Assembly (NCBI RefSeq): GCF_019976975.1
Contig: NZ_AP024630.1
Span: 5,022,001 to 5,086,000 of the forward strand
Direction of reading: 5' to 3'
DNA from: Arthrobacter sp. NtRootA1
GTDB lineage: Bacteria > Actinomycetota > Actinomycetes > Actinomycetales > Micrococcaceae
DNA: 64,000 bases
The notes beneath the pieces were generated by a model. The model was not told the origin of the DNA and ran no database searches. It worked only from the letters and a program-made list of their open reading frames with translations. The position numbers and the translations under genes were made by a program. This document shows positions 42,551 to 51,317 of this stretch, one piece after another (the first letter of the stretch is position 1; the number at the start of each line of letters is the position of its first letter).

Positions 42551-43816
42551 TCAGTGCGGCAGAAGCCCCAGGATCGGGAGGGTTACCGCCGTCGAAATGG
42601 CCATGGACGCGGTGTTGCCGATGACCGGATGGAAGCCATCCGGTAGCCGGGCCGATATGGCCCTGGCGATGGGAGGGGCCAGCACCGCTCCAAGCAATGC
42701 GCCGCCGATGATGCTCCAACACGAGCCGTCGTAGGCGAGCACGGCGGCCGGCGCGACTGAGACGAGTGACGCGTAGGTGGCCGCCCACCCTCCATTGCTG
42801 AACTGGCCGTTTCTGAACCAACTCCGCCAAAGAACCACACCGATGGCCGACGTGAGTGCCTGCGCGAAGAGGATGTGCGGAACGAGATTGGAACCGTACG
42901 CGGGCAGCGCAGGATTCAGCACGAAAGCCACTGCGACGCCAAGGATCATGCCCGCACTGGCGAGTTCGTTGGCGAAAAATTGGGTCTCAGTGAAATCCGA
43001 GAGAACCCGGCGGGACGCCCACACTGCGTCCTTAAGAACACGGTTAAGGCCCGACGGCGGCTGGACGGGTTGCGGTTGCGGGTTCAGAGCCGGCTGCGGA
43101 GCCGGCTTACGCAGGACAAGCCAAGGCAATTTCCGGGCAATGAGGAAAGCCACTACTGATCCCAAGGACATCGCAAGGACGTTCGCCGCCACGGGCGGTA
43201 GTCCCAGCGGCGCGGTGACCGTTGGAATGAGCACCAGCGCACAGGGCGTGATGGTGAATGCGCCGAGGACAGCTCCGGTCAGGCAGGTCGGCCAACCGGG
43301 TCCATACATCAGGACCATTGCCGGGGCCACGCAAACGAAAGGCACGAACGTGGGCTGCCATCCGGCGTCGAGCATCCGGCCGAAAACTACGTTGGACAAC
43401 AGCAGGCTAAGCGACGCCGAGGCCAGCACCCACGGCCACAGCCCGGTGCCATACGTCAGCTGGCCAGCCCAGTTCTTGCCCCGCCGGCCAGCCCACCACG
43501 CCAACAGAGCGCCGGCAAGCAACCCGCCTGCTGCCAGCTCTGATTTATAGAACAGGGGCTCCGTCATATCGCCAAGGAACCATCGGACCGCTGCGAAAGG
43601 GGAGTTGGTGACCGAAGCAGCCCAGCCTTCAAACGCAGGGCCGAGCCGCGGCGATTGCTGCCCGAGCGTGTGGAGGACAAGTGCGAGCGCTCCCGCGAGG
43701 ATGACTGAAGCCAACGCGCCCAACGCTGTCCCGAGCGCGCCGAGCTCAGTTGCCGTCTTCTTTGGGGCAGGATCCGGCCGACGGCGGGGAGCGCCGTCGA
43801 CAGCTGAGGTGAGCAT
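42551..43816 (-). CDS. internally duplicated integral membrane protein
   Basis: The 421-residue protein has about ten membrane spans. Its two halves resemble each other: RWFLGDMTEPLFYKSELAAG (near residue 80) and RRVLSDFTETQFFANELASA (near 270) open each half, and similar Gly/Ala-rich spans follow, including AAVLAYDGSCWSIIGGALLG against APAMVLMYGPGWPTCLTGAV. No named family was recognised. It may be an unknown transporter. Convergent with the molybdoenzyme operon, 17 bases apart. Confidence 0.75.
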   Translation of the reverse strand: MLTSAVDGAPRRRPDPAPKKTATELGALGTALGALASVILAGALALVLHTLGQQSPRLGPAFEGWAASVTNSPFAAVRWFLGDMTEPLFYKSELAAGGLLAGALLAWWAGRRGKNWAGQLTYGTGLWPWVLASASLSLLLSNVVFGRMLDAGWQPTFVPFVCVAPAMVLMYGPGWPTCLTGAVLGAFTITPCALVLIPTVTAPLGLPPVAANVLAMSLGSVVAFLIARKLPWLVLRKPAPQPALNPQPQPVQPPSGLNRVLKDAVWASRRVLSDFTETQFFANELASAGMILGVAVAFVLNPALPAYGSNLVPHILFAQALTSAIGVVLWRSWFRNGQFSNGGWAATYASLVSVAPAAVLAYDGSCWSIIGGALLGAVLAPPIARAISARLPDGFHPVIGNTASMAISTAVTLPILGLLPH

Positions 43817-43956
43817 CGTTGATAACCCTTAGCGTGCGATGTGGTGTAACTCGAAAGCAGCGTATCCGAGCTTTCCAAGGCGGCCCCACTCGTGTTGCTG
43901 CGGAGGATTTGTGACCGGCGACGACCAGATCCTGGGAGGCACGTAGCACCAACGAA

Positions 43957-43990
43957 AGAGGCCCCAACGCTTTCGCGTCAGGGCCTCCCG
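43957..43990 (-). terminator. rho-independent terminator of the GlsB-like gene
   Basis: Read on the minus strand, GAGGCCC and GGGCCTC flank an inner ACGC/GCGT stem with loop GAAA, followed by TTTCGTT. It begins 15 bases past the gene stop. Confidence 0.82.
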
Positions 43991-44002
43991 GAGCTCGTTG
44001 AA

Positions 44003-44263
44003 TCAAGCCTTCCTGCGTGTGACCAATCCCCAGATGACCAGTACGATCAGCGCACCTCCAATTGCGAGCAACCAAGTGGAGATCGACCAGAATTCGTTGA
44101 TGCCAACCTTGAAGATGGCGCTACCGATCCAGCCACCCAGCACGGCGCCCACAATTCCCAGCAGGAGTGTCGCGATCCAGCCGCCTCCCTGCCTGCCCGG
44201 CATGATGGCCTTGGCGATGGCTCCTGCAATCAAACCCAAAATGATCCAACCAATGATTCCCAT
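44003..44263 (-). CDS. GlsB/YeaQ/YmgE family stress membrane protein
   Basis: The ATG at 44263 follows AAGGGAAACAA. The 86-residue protein is the small three-span transglycosylase-associated family: MGIIGWIILGLIAGAIAKAI, PGRQGGGWIATLLLGIVGAV and the last span with ALIVLVIWGLVTRR. Members are induced by stress; their mechanism is unknown. A GCACCAA-TAC-TTGGTGC palindrome lies 36 bases upstream. Confidence 0.9.
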   Translation of the reverse strand: MGIIGWIILGLIAGAIAKAIMPGRQGGGWIATLLLGIVGAVLGGWIGSAIFKVGINEFWSISTWLLAIGGALIVLVIWGLVTRRKA

Positions 44264-44298
44264 TTGTTTCCCTTTTCTCGTACGTAGGCCTCGGTCCA

Positions 44299-44315
44299 GC
44301 ACCAATACTTGGTGC
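44299..44315 (-). promoter_or_regulatory. 17-bp palindrome before the GlsB-like gene
   Basis: GCACCAA and TTGGTGC flank TAC, perfectly symmetric. It may be an operator or a 5' leader hairpin. Confidence 0.45.
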
Positions 44316-44399
44316 CGCCGTCGGCCTGATTGCTAGCTGCCCGCTTGCGCGGCGAACTATCCCGACAACTGGGCGGGCAGACGGTTTGGGGCTTCCCTG

Positions 44400-44795
44400 T
44401 TACTGAAGGAGGGCTTCGATCTCTCCAGCCGGCAGTCCGGCTACTTCCGCAAGAGCCCGGGGATCGACACCGGCGTCGACGGCCTTCTTGAAGGCCAGGG
44501 CCAGTGTGTTCTGGGAGATGGCCAGCTCATGCTGAAGGCTTTGGCGGCGAAGCGCAGCGACCCAGACGCCGCTGACTGGATCCAAGGCGTCGATGTCCAT
44601 CCTGAAACCGCAGCTGCAAGCCCACTCCGGCCAGATTGGCTCCACGGTGATCCACTGCATGGAGTCGTAGCCGGGTCCTGCGGAGATAGCCATGTGTGAA
44701 CCGCAGTGGACCGGGCCGCTTGGAAGTACCCGTTCCGCAGTAACGGTATTCCCAGCCCTTGGTGTGGAGCTTGGTTCACGCAATGCGACTGTCAT
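44400..44795 (-). CDS. hypothetical protein with Cys motifs and C-terminal helices
   Basis: The ATG at 44795 has GGGAGAAG upstream. The 131-residue protein has PVHCGSHMAISAGPGYDSMQ and WACSCGFRMDIDALD, perhaps a small metal site, then a helical end (FKKAVDAGVDPRALAEVAGL, PAGEIEALLQ) like a helix-turn-helix. No family recognised. Confidence 0.65.
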   Translation of the reverse strand: MTVALREPSSTPRAGNTVTAERVLPSGPVHCGSHMAISAGPGYDSMQWITVEPIWPEWACSCGFRMDIDALDPVSGVWVAALRRQSLQHELAISQNTLALAFKKAVDAGVDPRALAEVAGLPAGEIEALLQ

Positions 44796-44819
44796 CGTCT
44801 TCTCCCACACATTCCCTAG

Positions 44820-44842
44820 TAACTATCTTGGCTATCTAGTTA
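44820..44842 (-). promoter_or_regulatory. TAACTA-N11-TAGTTA inverted repeat
   Basis: An AT-rich inverted repeat lies just upstream of the hypothetical gene starting at 44795. It may be its promoter or operator. Confidence 0.4.
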
Positions 44843-44858
44843 TATGTGTACTTACGAT

Positions 44859-45911
44859 TTAAGTCCAGCCAGCCGGGATAGTCGCACGCACCCGCCGCCA
44901 GAGAGCGGGTGTCACCACCACCGCAACGCCGACGGCGGCACCGATCACCGTTTCGATGATGCGGTCCCGCAACAGGAGGCCTGGATCAACCGGGGCTGCC
45001 AGCAATGTAGCTATCAGGGCAAGTGGAGTCACGAAGATCTGAGCCACAAGGTACTGCCGGGCGATGAACATCTCAGCACCGAACTGGCAAGCTGCGATCA
45101 CCAGGACCATGGCCCAGGGCGCAGGATTGAGCCAGAGGATGCCCGCAAGCAGCACCAATCCGATCACCGTTCCGGCGATTCTTTGGATGCCACGGCTCAC
45201 CCGGTGGCGGGTCGAATGCCCCACCAATGGAACCACTGCCGCAACCATGGCCCAGTAAGTGTGACCGAAGCCGAGCCGCTCCCCCACCAAAGTCGCGATG
45301 GTCCCCGCAAGGCCGGCAGCAATCAGGTATCCACCGCCCTCCAACCAGATCGCCCGACGTTCCAGGGTGGTGTGGCGGATGCGGGGCAGCCGTTTCCATG
45401 GGGTCCTGTGAGTCTTGAGCACCCGTGACGACATACCGATCAGGAGACAGAAGATCGTAGTCCCTGCCGCAACGAGCATTGCCTCCCCGAGCGGCGGCTG
45501 CGCCTGGATGGATGCGATCGCAGCGAAGGCGAAGATGTGAAAAAGGGAGCCGCCAGGCCTCAGCCTCCACGCCGCGACCACCACCGAGCACCCGCCGGCC
45601 ACGAGAGTGGTAGCAGCCGTCAAGAGCCAGGAATACGCGGCACCTTCGATTCCAATAGCTTGCGCTACACGAGCCATGAGCGTGGCCAGCAAAATGATCA
45701 GCAGCATGAAACCGCCAGCACGCAACTGGCTTCGGAAGCGGACGCTGTGCGGTTCGTTGCGGCCATAGATGCCCGTAAACGCACCGAACGAGGCAAATAC
45801 GGCCAGGTCCAGCCGCCCCAAAAGCGTTAGTGTAATCAACGGAACAAAGACACCTACAGCGCAACGGAGAGCCGGGTGATGGTCCTTGTTTCCAGGACCC
45901 ATCGTGAACAT
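44859..45911 (-). CDS. FUSC-family (aromatic acid exporter-like) membrane protein
   Basis: The start at 45911 is chosen; the frame stays open upstream and a TTG at 45929 is possible. The 350-residue protein has about eight spans in two groups, with the FUSC features LAVFASFGAFTGIYGRNEPH and later YWAMVAAVVPLVGHSTRHRV and GTVIGLVLLAGILWLNP. Proteins of this superfamily (YccS, FusC) are linked to efflux of aromatic acids. The substrate is unknown. Confidence 0.78.
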   Translation of the reverse strand: MFTMGPGNKDHHPALRCAVGVFVPLITLTLLGRLDLAVFASFGAFTGIYGRNEPHSVRFRSQLRAGGFMLLIILLATLMARVAQAIGIEGAAYSWLLTAATTLVAGGCSVVVAAWRLRPGGSLFHIFAFAAIASIQAQPPLGEAMLVAAGTTIFCLLIGMSSRVLKTHRTPWKRLPRIRHTTLERRAIWLEGGGYLIAAGLAGTIATLVGERLGFGHTYWAMVAAVVPLVGHSTRHRVSRGIQRIAGTVIGLVLLAGILWLNPAPWAMVLVIAACQFGAEMFIARQYLVAQIFVTPLALIATLLAAPVDPGLLLRDRIIETVIGAAVGVAVVVTPALWRRVRATIPAGWT

Positions 45912-46034
45912 TTCCGCTACAGAATTCAAGGGACGGTTCGCCTTTCGTCGCAGGATCAAAACGTACGACGGCGGCGTTGGCGTCCGCTTCAAGGCTACGC
46001 TGCGGGCTCTGTACTACTCGGGGTTTGTGCAGAG

Positions 46035-46070
46035 ATAGTGCCCCTTATCACGAGGAATAAGGGGCACTAT
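46035..46070 (-). terminator. 14-bp perfect hairpin ending the secreted-protein operon
   Basis: ATAGTGCCCCTTAT at 46035-46048 pairs with 46057-46070 around an eight-base loop. It lies 20 bases past the stop of the last gene of the operon. No T-tract follows. Confidence 0.72.
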
Positions 46071-46090
46071 CGGTTGCTCACGACTTGTTG

Positions 46091-47368
46091 CTAGAAGCGG
46101 GAGGTTGTACCTTGCACCGTGGTGGTTGAGAGCGGGTTGCTCGCAATATCCGTAAGGCCGGATGCCGGCGTGTAGCTGGGGATGGGCGTGGGTGACGTGG
46201 AAACCGTGTTGCCGCCAGCGGTTCCGCTACCCAAGATGATGGTCAGTGTTCGCGCCGTCGGATTCCAGCTCAGGCTGGAGGCGTTATTGCCATTGCCGCT
46301 AAAGCTGAGCGCGGAGCCCGTGTAGTTGCCGCCCAGTGCAACACTGCCCACCCTGAGGGTTGGGCAACCCGCCCCGGTTACTGTCAACGTGTTGGTAGAG
46401 CTCACGTTGACTACCACGTTGTCCGCATTGTTGCCGGCTTGGGTCTGCACGTTGGTGGCGTTGTTGGCCCAGGCGCTGCAGATCGTGGTCGGGTTGATCG
46501 GTTCCGAGAACGTTATCGTCACCGAATCGCCCTTCTCCACCTTTCCGAGGGTGCCGCCCGAAACGTTGTTCAGCTGGACCCCCGTCACCGTTGGCGAGCT
46601 CACGTCCTTGGTGGATGTAGCCGTTCCCGCGGGACCAGTGTTACCGGCGGCGTCGGTTGCCTGGGCGGAGTAATTAATGGCCCCTGGGCTGAAAGCGCTC
46701 AGGTTCAATGGCGTTACTGTCCAGTTGCCGGAGCTGTTGGTGCTGACTGTCTGGGTCACGGGCAGGGCTCCTGTTCCCGTTACGGTCAGAGTGACCGAAG
46801 ACAAGGCCTCTGCCGTACCGCTGACCGGAACAGCGCTCACGTTTCCGCTGTAGACATATGGTGGCGCTGTCACCGACGGGGCGAGGGGTGCAGTGGCGTC
46901 CACTATGGCAGCTACGCTCCGTGTGCTTTCAGCCCCCTGCCACTGGGAAAGTTTCGGGGTTACCGTGTAGTACCAGTTCCCGGTGCCGGCTCCGCTGTCC
47001 ACGCAGTTCAGCCCTACCACTGTTCCTGCACAGGTTCCGGTCGCCGCTACCGCAGTGCCCCCGCTCGCTACCGGGTACCGGGCGATGCTGTAGCCGGTCA
47101 CGGACCTGCCTGCCGTCGTCGTGCTTGCCGCCCAGGTGACCGTCACGCTGGTTCCGGAAACGGCGACCCCGGGCTTGGCACCCTGGCCTACGGCGTCTGC
47201 CTTCGCTGCGCCGAAGCCGTTGTTGACAGAGCTCCAGAAAGCACTTGCGGCGGGGCCTCCCCAGGAGACGAGAAGGATGCCGAGCACGATCACGAGGGCG
47301 CGGTTCCAAGCACCCATCGTCACCCGCGTTGGGGACGATGACGGAGCGGACTGGCGAAGGGGGGTCAC
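46091..47368 (-). CDS. secreted/anchored protein with Ig-like and FN3-like repeats
   Basis: The start is GTG at 47368, overlapping the upstream stop (GTGA). The 425-residue protein has a signal (ALVIVLGILLVSWGGPAASA) followed by FWSS, resembling the Y/F-W motif of SipW-type signals. A FN3-like module (SVTVTWAASTTTAGRSVTGY) and Ig-like repeats (APPYVYSGNVSAVPVSGTAE, SSPTVTGVQLNNVSGG) follow. It is the last gene of a four-gene operon. Probably a surface or matrix protein. Confidence 0.78.
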   Translation of the reverse strand: MTPLRQSAPSSSPTRVTMGAWNRALVIVLGILLVSWGGPAASAFWSSVNNGFGAAKADAVGQGAKPGVAVSGTSVTVTWAASTTTAGRSVTGYSIARYPVASGGTAVAATGTCAGTVVGLNCVDSGAGTGNWYYTVTPKLSQWQGAESTRSVAAIVDATAPLAPSVTAPPYVYSGNVSAVPVSGTAEALSSVTLTVTGTGALPVTQTVSTNSSGNWTVTPLNLSAFSPGAINYSAQATDAAGNTGPAGTATSTKDVSSPTVTGVQLNNVSGGTLGKVEKGDSVTITFSEPINPTTICSAWANNATNVQTQAGNNADNVVVNVSSTNTLTVTGAGCPTLRVGSVALGGNYTGSALSFSGNGNNASSLSWNPTARTLTIILGSGTAGGNTVSTSPTPIPSYTPASGLTDIASNPLSTTTVQGTTSRF

Positions 47369-47871
47369 TTCCGTACCTCCAGCGTGACGGGGACGTTGAA
47401 TTGGGCGCCTTGGCAGGCGGATAGTGAGGCCGCGCTCATGCTGGCCGCACCTTGAAGAGTGAGGAGGATGGACGTATTTGCCTGGATGGTCACCGTTGGG
47501 GTCAACGGCGCCGGAGGTGGCGTGAAGGTGACGCCGGTGGTGGTGCAGCCTGGATGCGCGGCATCGGCGGTCACTGCGCCGTTGGCCGCTATTCCGTAGA
47601 TGGTAACCGCATGTGTATTGGGGTTGGTTGCCCGGACAATAACGTCCGCAGTTCCACCCGGAACGAGGCTGGTCTGCGGGGTGTCTCCTGCGATAAGGGC
47701 GTCCACAGTCACTGTTTGCATCGTCCCGTTGATCGCCGCACCGCTGCCGATTCCGGTGGTAGCCCAATAGGCGTAGGCAGTGCCTACGCCTCCCAGGATG
47801 CAGAGGGCAACTGTGGCGGCAGCGGTGCGGGCGATCCGTCCGCTACGGGGTTTCCGGCTGAGCTTCGTCAT
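47365..47871 (-). CDS. SipW-type signal secreted protein
   Basis: The 168-residue protein starts with a SipW-like signal (AATVALCILGGVGTAYAYWA, then TTG), strongly like that of the protein at 48814-49266. The mature part is beta-rich with Thr/Ala/Val. It overlaps the next gene by four bases and is one base from the previous stop. Function: likely a fibre or matrix component by analogy with TasA (inference). Confidence 0.82.
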   Translation of the reverse strand: MTKLSRKPRSGRIARTAAATVALCILGGVGTAYAYWATTGIGSGAAINGTMQTVTVDALIAGDTPQTSLVPGGTADVIVRATNPNTHAVTIYGIAANGAVTADAAHPGCTTTGVTFTPPPAPLTPTVTIQANTSILLTLQGAASMSAASLSACQGAQFNVPVTLEVRK

Positions 47872-47872
47872 G

Positions 47873-48724
47873 TTAGTTCGCCTGTCCCGTCCCAGAGAAG
47901 GTGAGTTGGAGGGTCGCGCCTTTGCAACCGTCTTGGAGCTGGACCGTGTCCAGCATCCTCACTTGGGGCCAGTTGCTTTGGGGCACTCCAAGCGAAGTCA
48001 GCGAGCTGGGCCCTGAGGGAGCTGCGAATGGGTACGTTCCGGTGTATTGGGTGATCTGGTAGTCAGCGCTGCTGCAGGGGAGGTTTGCAGCCACTGCTGC
48101 CGGCGTGCGCACCACCTGCGCGATCGCAACCGTCAGGTTGGTGACGGCGATGCTCTTCGTCTCGGGGTTGGAGATCTGCAACTCCAAGGATCGGGAGACT
48201 CCTGGTGCCAGCAGACCATTCAGTGATCCCGTGACTCCGAAGGTCCGCTTGACTTCCTGAACCTGCAACTGCCCCGGCGCCGCGTTCGACTGGACGGCGC
48301 CACTGGCCCCCTTCACCGTGAAGTCGAACTTGCCGACCGTCGTCGTAGTGGACGTCGCGACCGTCAAAGTGACTTGGGCGGTGGTGCCGGACCCCAGAAC
48401 CACCGACGACGGCGACCACGCGGCTGTCGCTCCAGCCGGAAGGCCCGTAACGGTGAACGTCACGGGTCCGGTGAAACCGCCCGTCGATGTGGCTGACACC
48501 GCAAAGGTGGTTGACTGCCCCTGATCCAGGCTTCGGCTCGAAGGAGACAACGCCACTGCAATCCCCTTGGCCACCTTGGCCGTATTGCCTTGGGTAGCGC
48601 TTTGTCCAGCACTGGCAGCCAATGCCGCTACGGGCACAAATGCCACGACGAGCGCAAGCAACAGTGCGCGGAGCGGTACTCCATCTCGACGGAAAGGCGT
48701 GGTGCGCTCTGGCCGGTGGTACAT
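47873..48724 (-). CDS. secreted Ig-like protein
   Basis: The 283-residue protein has a normal signal peptide (LRALLLALVVAFVPVAALAA) and an Ig-like domain with VALSPSSRSLDQGQSTTFAV and GPVTFTVTGLPAGATAAWSP, then a Cys-containing C-terminal part. It is the second gene of the operon. Confidence 0.78.
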   Translation of the reverse strand: MYHRPERTTPFRRDGVPLRALLLALVVAFVPVAALAASAGQSATQGNTAKVAKGIAVALSPSSRSLDQGQSTTFAVSATSTGGFTGPVTFTVTGLPAGATAAWSPSSVVLGSGTTAQVTLTVATSTTTTVGKFDFTVKGASGAVQSNAAPGQLQVQEVKRTFGVTGSLNGLLAPGVSRSLELQISNPETKSIAVTNLTVAIAQVVRTPAAVAANLPCSSADYQITQYTGTYPFAAPSGPSSLTSLGVPQSNWPQVRMLDTVQLQDGCKGATLQLTFSGTGQAN

Positions 48725-48813
48725 GGAAGCTCTTTTCGGACGGAAGCGTTCAGGCGGGAGGAATGCGGAAGCCGGGGACCACCACTCGCAAGGTGGTCCC
48801 CGGCATGTACGCG

Positions 48814-49266
48814 CTACTGGCTGGAGACGTTGACCGTGACAGTCGCGGACTTGCAGGCGTCCTGGTTGTCAGTGCTGTCGTTGAACTTCAGGACCCCGCT
48901 GCCGACCGAGATTCCCGTGGCAGAGGCGGCGACGGTCGAGTTGCTGGTCACGGCGGTGACATCGAACCATGCCGGGAGGCATTCGGGAACGCTGGTGGTG
49001 ACATTTGCGGTCAGGGCTCCGACTACCGTGCTGGACGTCGTCAAGTTGTCCGCCGTGTAGGCCACGTTGGTTTGGTTGCCCGGCGTCAGGCCGGCATTGA
49101 AGGTGGCGTGCAGTGCGACAGTTCCGCCACCGGCTGAGTTGGCGGCTGAACCGCTGCCTGAACCCGTGGTGGTCCAGTAGGCGTAGGCGGCTCCGCCACC
49201 TACGGCTACCAATGCCACGCCTGCGACGGTGGCGGTGATCCGGCTCTTCTTGGAAAGCTTGCGCAT
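48814..49266 (-). CDS. SipW-type signal secreted protein, first gene of operon
   Basis: The ATG at 49266 has AAGGAG eight bases upstream. The 150-residue protein starts with AGVALVAVGGGAAYAYWTTT followed by GSGSGS, the actinobacterial form of the SipW-dependent signal. The mature part is small, beta-rich, with two Cys (PECLPAWF and NQDACKSATV) that could form a disulphide. Probably exported and processed by the SipW-type peptidase at 37846, as no peptidase is in this operon. Confidence 0.83.
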   Translation of the reverse strand: MRKLSKKSRITATVAGVALVAVGGGAAYAYWTTTGSGSGSAANSAGGGTVALHATFNAGLTPGNQTNVAYTADNLTTSSTVVGALTANVTTSVPECLPAWFDVTAVTSNSTVAASATGISVGSGVLKFNDSTDNQDACKSATVTVNVSSQ

Positions 49267-49451
49267 GGTATGACTCCTTGGTTGATCTGTTTTCCGGGGA
49301 GCCGCATCGCAACCCCCAGCACCCACCCCTTTTCCGGCGGATGAAGCGATGTCCCCAATAGTTCAGCCAGCAGTGCCACCGTGACTACTCTTGGGTGTAC
49401 GCCTCTTTTCCGCCCGACCAAGGGGTCAGGAATACGCTGAACCGGCTGGCA

Positions 49452-49464
49452 AGTACTCAGTTTT
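49452..49464 (+). repeat. AGTACTCAGTTTT, copy 1
   Basis: First of two identical 13-mers upstream of the secreted-protein operon. Confidence 0.6.
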
Positions 49465-49600
49465 CGCGTTTGGGGCTACTTGGTTCGACTTTGCGTTATC
49501 GGGCTGCAGGAGGGGCTTTTGTGCCGATCTGATAGCCCGCTTTGCTACACCAACGCTGGCCTTCTGCGTTGATGAGCATGCTGGCAGCGGTTGGATCCGG

Positions 49601-49613
49601 AGTACTCAGTTTT
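49601..49613 (+). repeat. AGTACTCAGTTTT, copy 2
   Basis: Second copy of the 13-mer, preceded by a GG that completes GAGTACTC, an 8-bp palindrome. Confidence 0.6.
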
Positions 49614-49780
49614 TTGAAGGCCCGATACCTGACCCCGGGAGGTCTCTGCGGGCCAGAGATCCGGAGAATTCAGGGGCCACTGAGCCAACATTGTGCCCAT
49701 CTTGAGCAAAAACTGCGCTGGTGTTCGATTCATGAGGGTCCGGCAAAGGTGCATCACTGCAGAATGCCCTGCCCGGATTT

Positions 49781-51175
49781 TCAGTTCCCGCGCTTGCCCT
49801 TGCCGTCCCTCTGGCTCTTTTCGTCGGATTGGCCGCCCCCTTGGCCCACACCTGCCGATGTACCGTCCCCGAGCTCCGATGATTCGGTTTCCTGGGCAAC
49901 CTCAGTTGGGCTGGTCTGTTGACTCTCCCCTGACGACGGAGCGTCTCCCGGCCCGCTGCCTGAGCCCGATGGAGGCAACAGAACGGTTTGCACCGGCCCT
50001 GGAATGAGGACAGTTTCCACCGGCCCAGGGGTGGTAATCGTAACTACCGGCGTCGGGGTGCCAACCGGGGAAGGAAGGTTGGATTCCTGGGTTACCGGGG
50101 ATGGCGATGTAACGTCTGCCGGCAAGGGCTCCTGACCAGACAATGCCACCGCGAGCGGGACAGCTATCGCTGCCGCAAGAAGCACCATCAACAGGGCCCC
50201 GAGCCTGCCCCTTCCCCCACTTCCATGAAGCCTAGGGGAAACTGCGGTAGTTGCCCCGACGGCGGGCGCCCGGGCAGGCAGAGGGGGCAAGAGAGCGGTA
50301 GCTGCTGGGTGCGTGTAGGCCTCTTGCCAAGGGCGACCCAGGAATTCTTCGATCTCCGCGGCTGTTGGCCTGTTGTCTGGTTCAAGATCCGTCATGGACT
50401 TCAGCAGCTCGGCTATGGGGTGATGGATCTGCTCAGGGATGACCGGGGCACGGTGAAGACGGGCGGCAGCGGACTCTATCGGCGTCCCCGGATATTCCGT
50501 CCTTCCAGTGAGGCACTCCAAGAGCACCAAGCCGAGGGAGTAGATATCGCTGGCAGGAGTCAACGGACGGCCCAGGGCCTGTTCCGGGCTGAGGTACTGG
50601 GCGGTTCCCACCGTCATTCCGGTGGCCGTCAGGCGGCTACCTTCCAATATTCTTGCCACGCCAAAATCGGCCAGTTTCACGATGCGATCCGGGCCTGGAG
50701 TCTCCGAAACCAGGATGTTGGCGGGTTTTATGTCCCGGTGAATGACTCCGCTCCCGTGAACTTGCACGAGGGCACCTGCAAGGGCGTGGCCTATGTGCGT
50801 TGTTTCCGCGAGGCTGAGCGGGCCTGCAGCAAGCACCGAACGCAGGTTATTTCCGGAAACCAGTTCCATGACCAGGTAGGCCTGCGGCGGGCCGGAAGTT
50901 CCGGCGTCCACACCGGCGTCGTAAATATGCACCAGACCGGGGTGATCAAATCCTGCCAGCAACCGCATCTCGGCCTGCTGACGCTCCTCGAAGCCCTCAT
51001 CGCCTGAGCCCGGGGAAAAGATTTTCAGGGCAACTTCACGCTGAAGGATTTCATCACGCGCCTTGCAGACCGTGGACATTGCCCCGTGTCCGAGTAGCTC
51101 CATAATCCGGTAGCGGCCGTTGAGAATGTCCCCGCCGCCTGCTGGATCAACGAAAGCTTCCCCGCTTGCCCTCAC
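49781..51175 (-). CDS. transmembrane Ser/Thr protein kinase, paralogue of 16912-18312
   Basis: The GTG at 51175 is preferred: AAGAGGTG lies upstream and the length (464 aa) then equals the paralogue. The kinase domain has LLGHGAMSTVCKARD, Lys51 in VALKIF, HRDIKPANILVSE, DFGVARIL and TVGTAQYLSPEQ. A Pro-rich linker, one span (LGALLMVLLAAAIAVPLAVA) and a long Pro/Ser/Thr/Val-rich outside tail with a Lys/Gly-rich end follow. No PASTA domain. It lies 514 bases upstream of the secreted-protein operon on the same strand. Confidence 0.9.
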   Translation of the reverse strand: MRASGEAFVDPAGGGDILNGRYRIMELLGHGAMSTVCKARDEILQREVALKIFSPGSGDEGFEERQQAEMRLLAGFDHPGLVHIYDAGVDAGTSGPPQAYLVMELVSGNNLRSVLAAGPLSLAETTHIGHALAGALVQVHGSGVIHRDIKPANILVSETPGPDRIVKLADFGVARILEGSRLTATGMTVGTAQYLSPEQALGRPLTPASDIYSLGLVLLECLTGRTEYPGTPIESAAARLHRAPVIPEQIHHPIAELLKSMTDLEPDNRPTAAEIEEFLGRPWQEAYTHPAATALLPPLPARAPAVGATTAVSPRLHGSGGRGRLGALLMVLLAAAIAVPLAVALSGQEPLPADVTSPSPVTQESNLPSPVGTPTPVVTITTPGPVETVLIPGPVQTVLLPPSGSGSGPGDAPSSGESQQTSPTEVAQETESSELGDGTSAGVGQGGGQSDEKSQRDGKGKRGN

Positions 51176-51317
51176 GGCCCTACACCTCTTGCGTCTAAGC
51201 GCGCTGCGCCGATTTACCCCCCATTGATCCTGCGCTGCGATGCAGTTGCTAAGTAACCTTCCTATGGCAAACGTACAGCGTCTGCGGCACCTTGCCAACC
51301 ATGGAGTTTGCTACTAC

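Larger units (their letters stand above)
49267..49780. other. 514-bp gene-free stretch between secreted-protein operon and Ser/Thr kinase
   Basis: No convincing gene is seen: short readings on both strands lack ribosome sites and family features. It should hold the promoter of the operon at 49266 (minus strand). AGTACTCAGTTTT occurs twice, at 49452-49464 and 49601-49613. The 149-bp period between the two copies is the only clear structure. Confidence 0.6.

Noticed and set aside
45950..45990. CGTACGACGGCGGCG sequence resembling the repeated terminator
   Set aside because: Only one arm is present; no matching arm, so no hairpin.
49391..49705. 104-codon plus-strand reading in the gap before the second kinase
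   Set aside because: No ribosome site or family features, and it spans the two 13-mer repeats.
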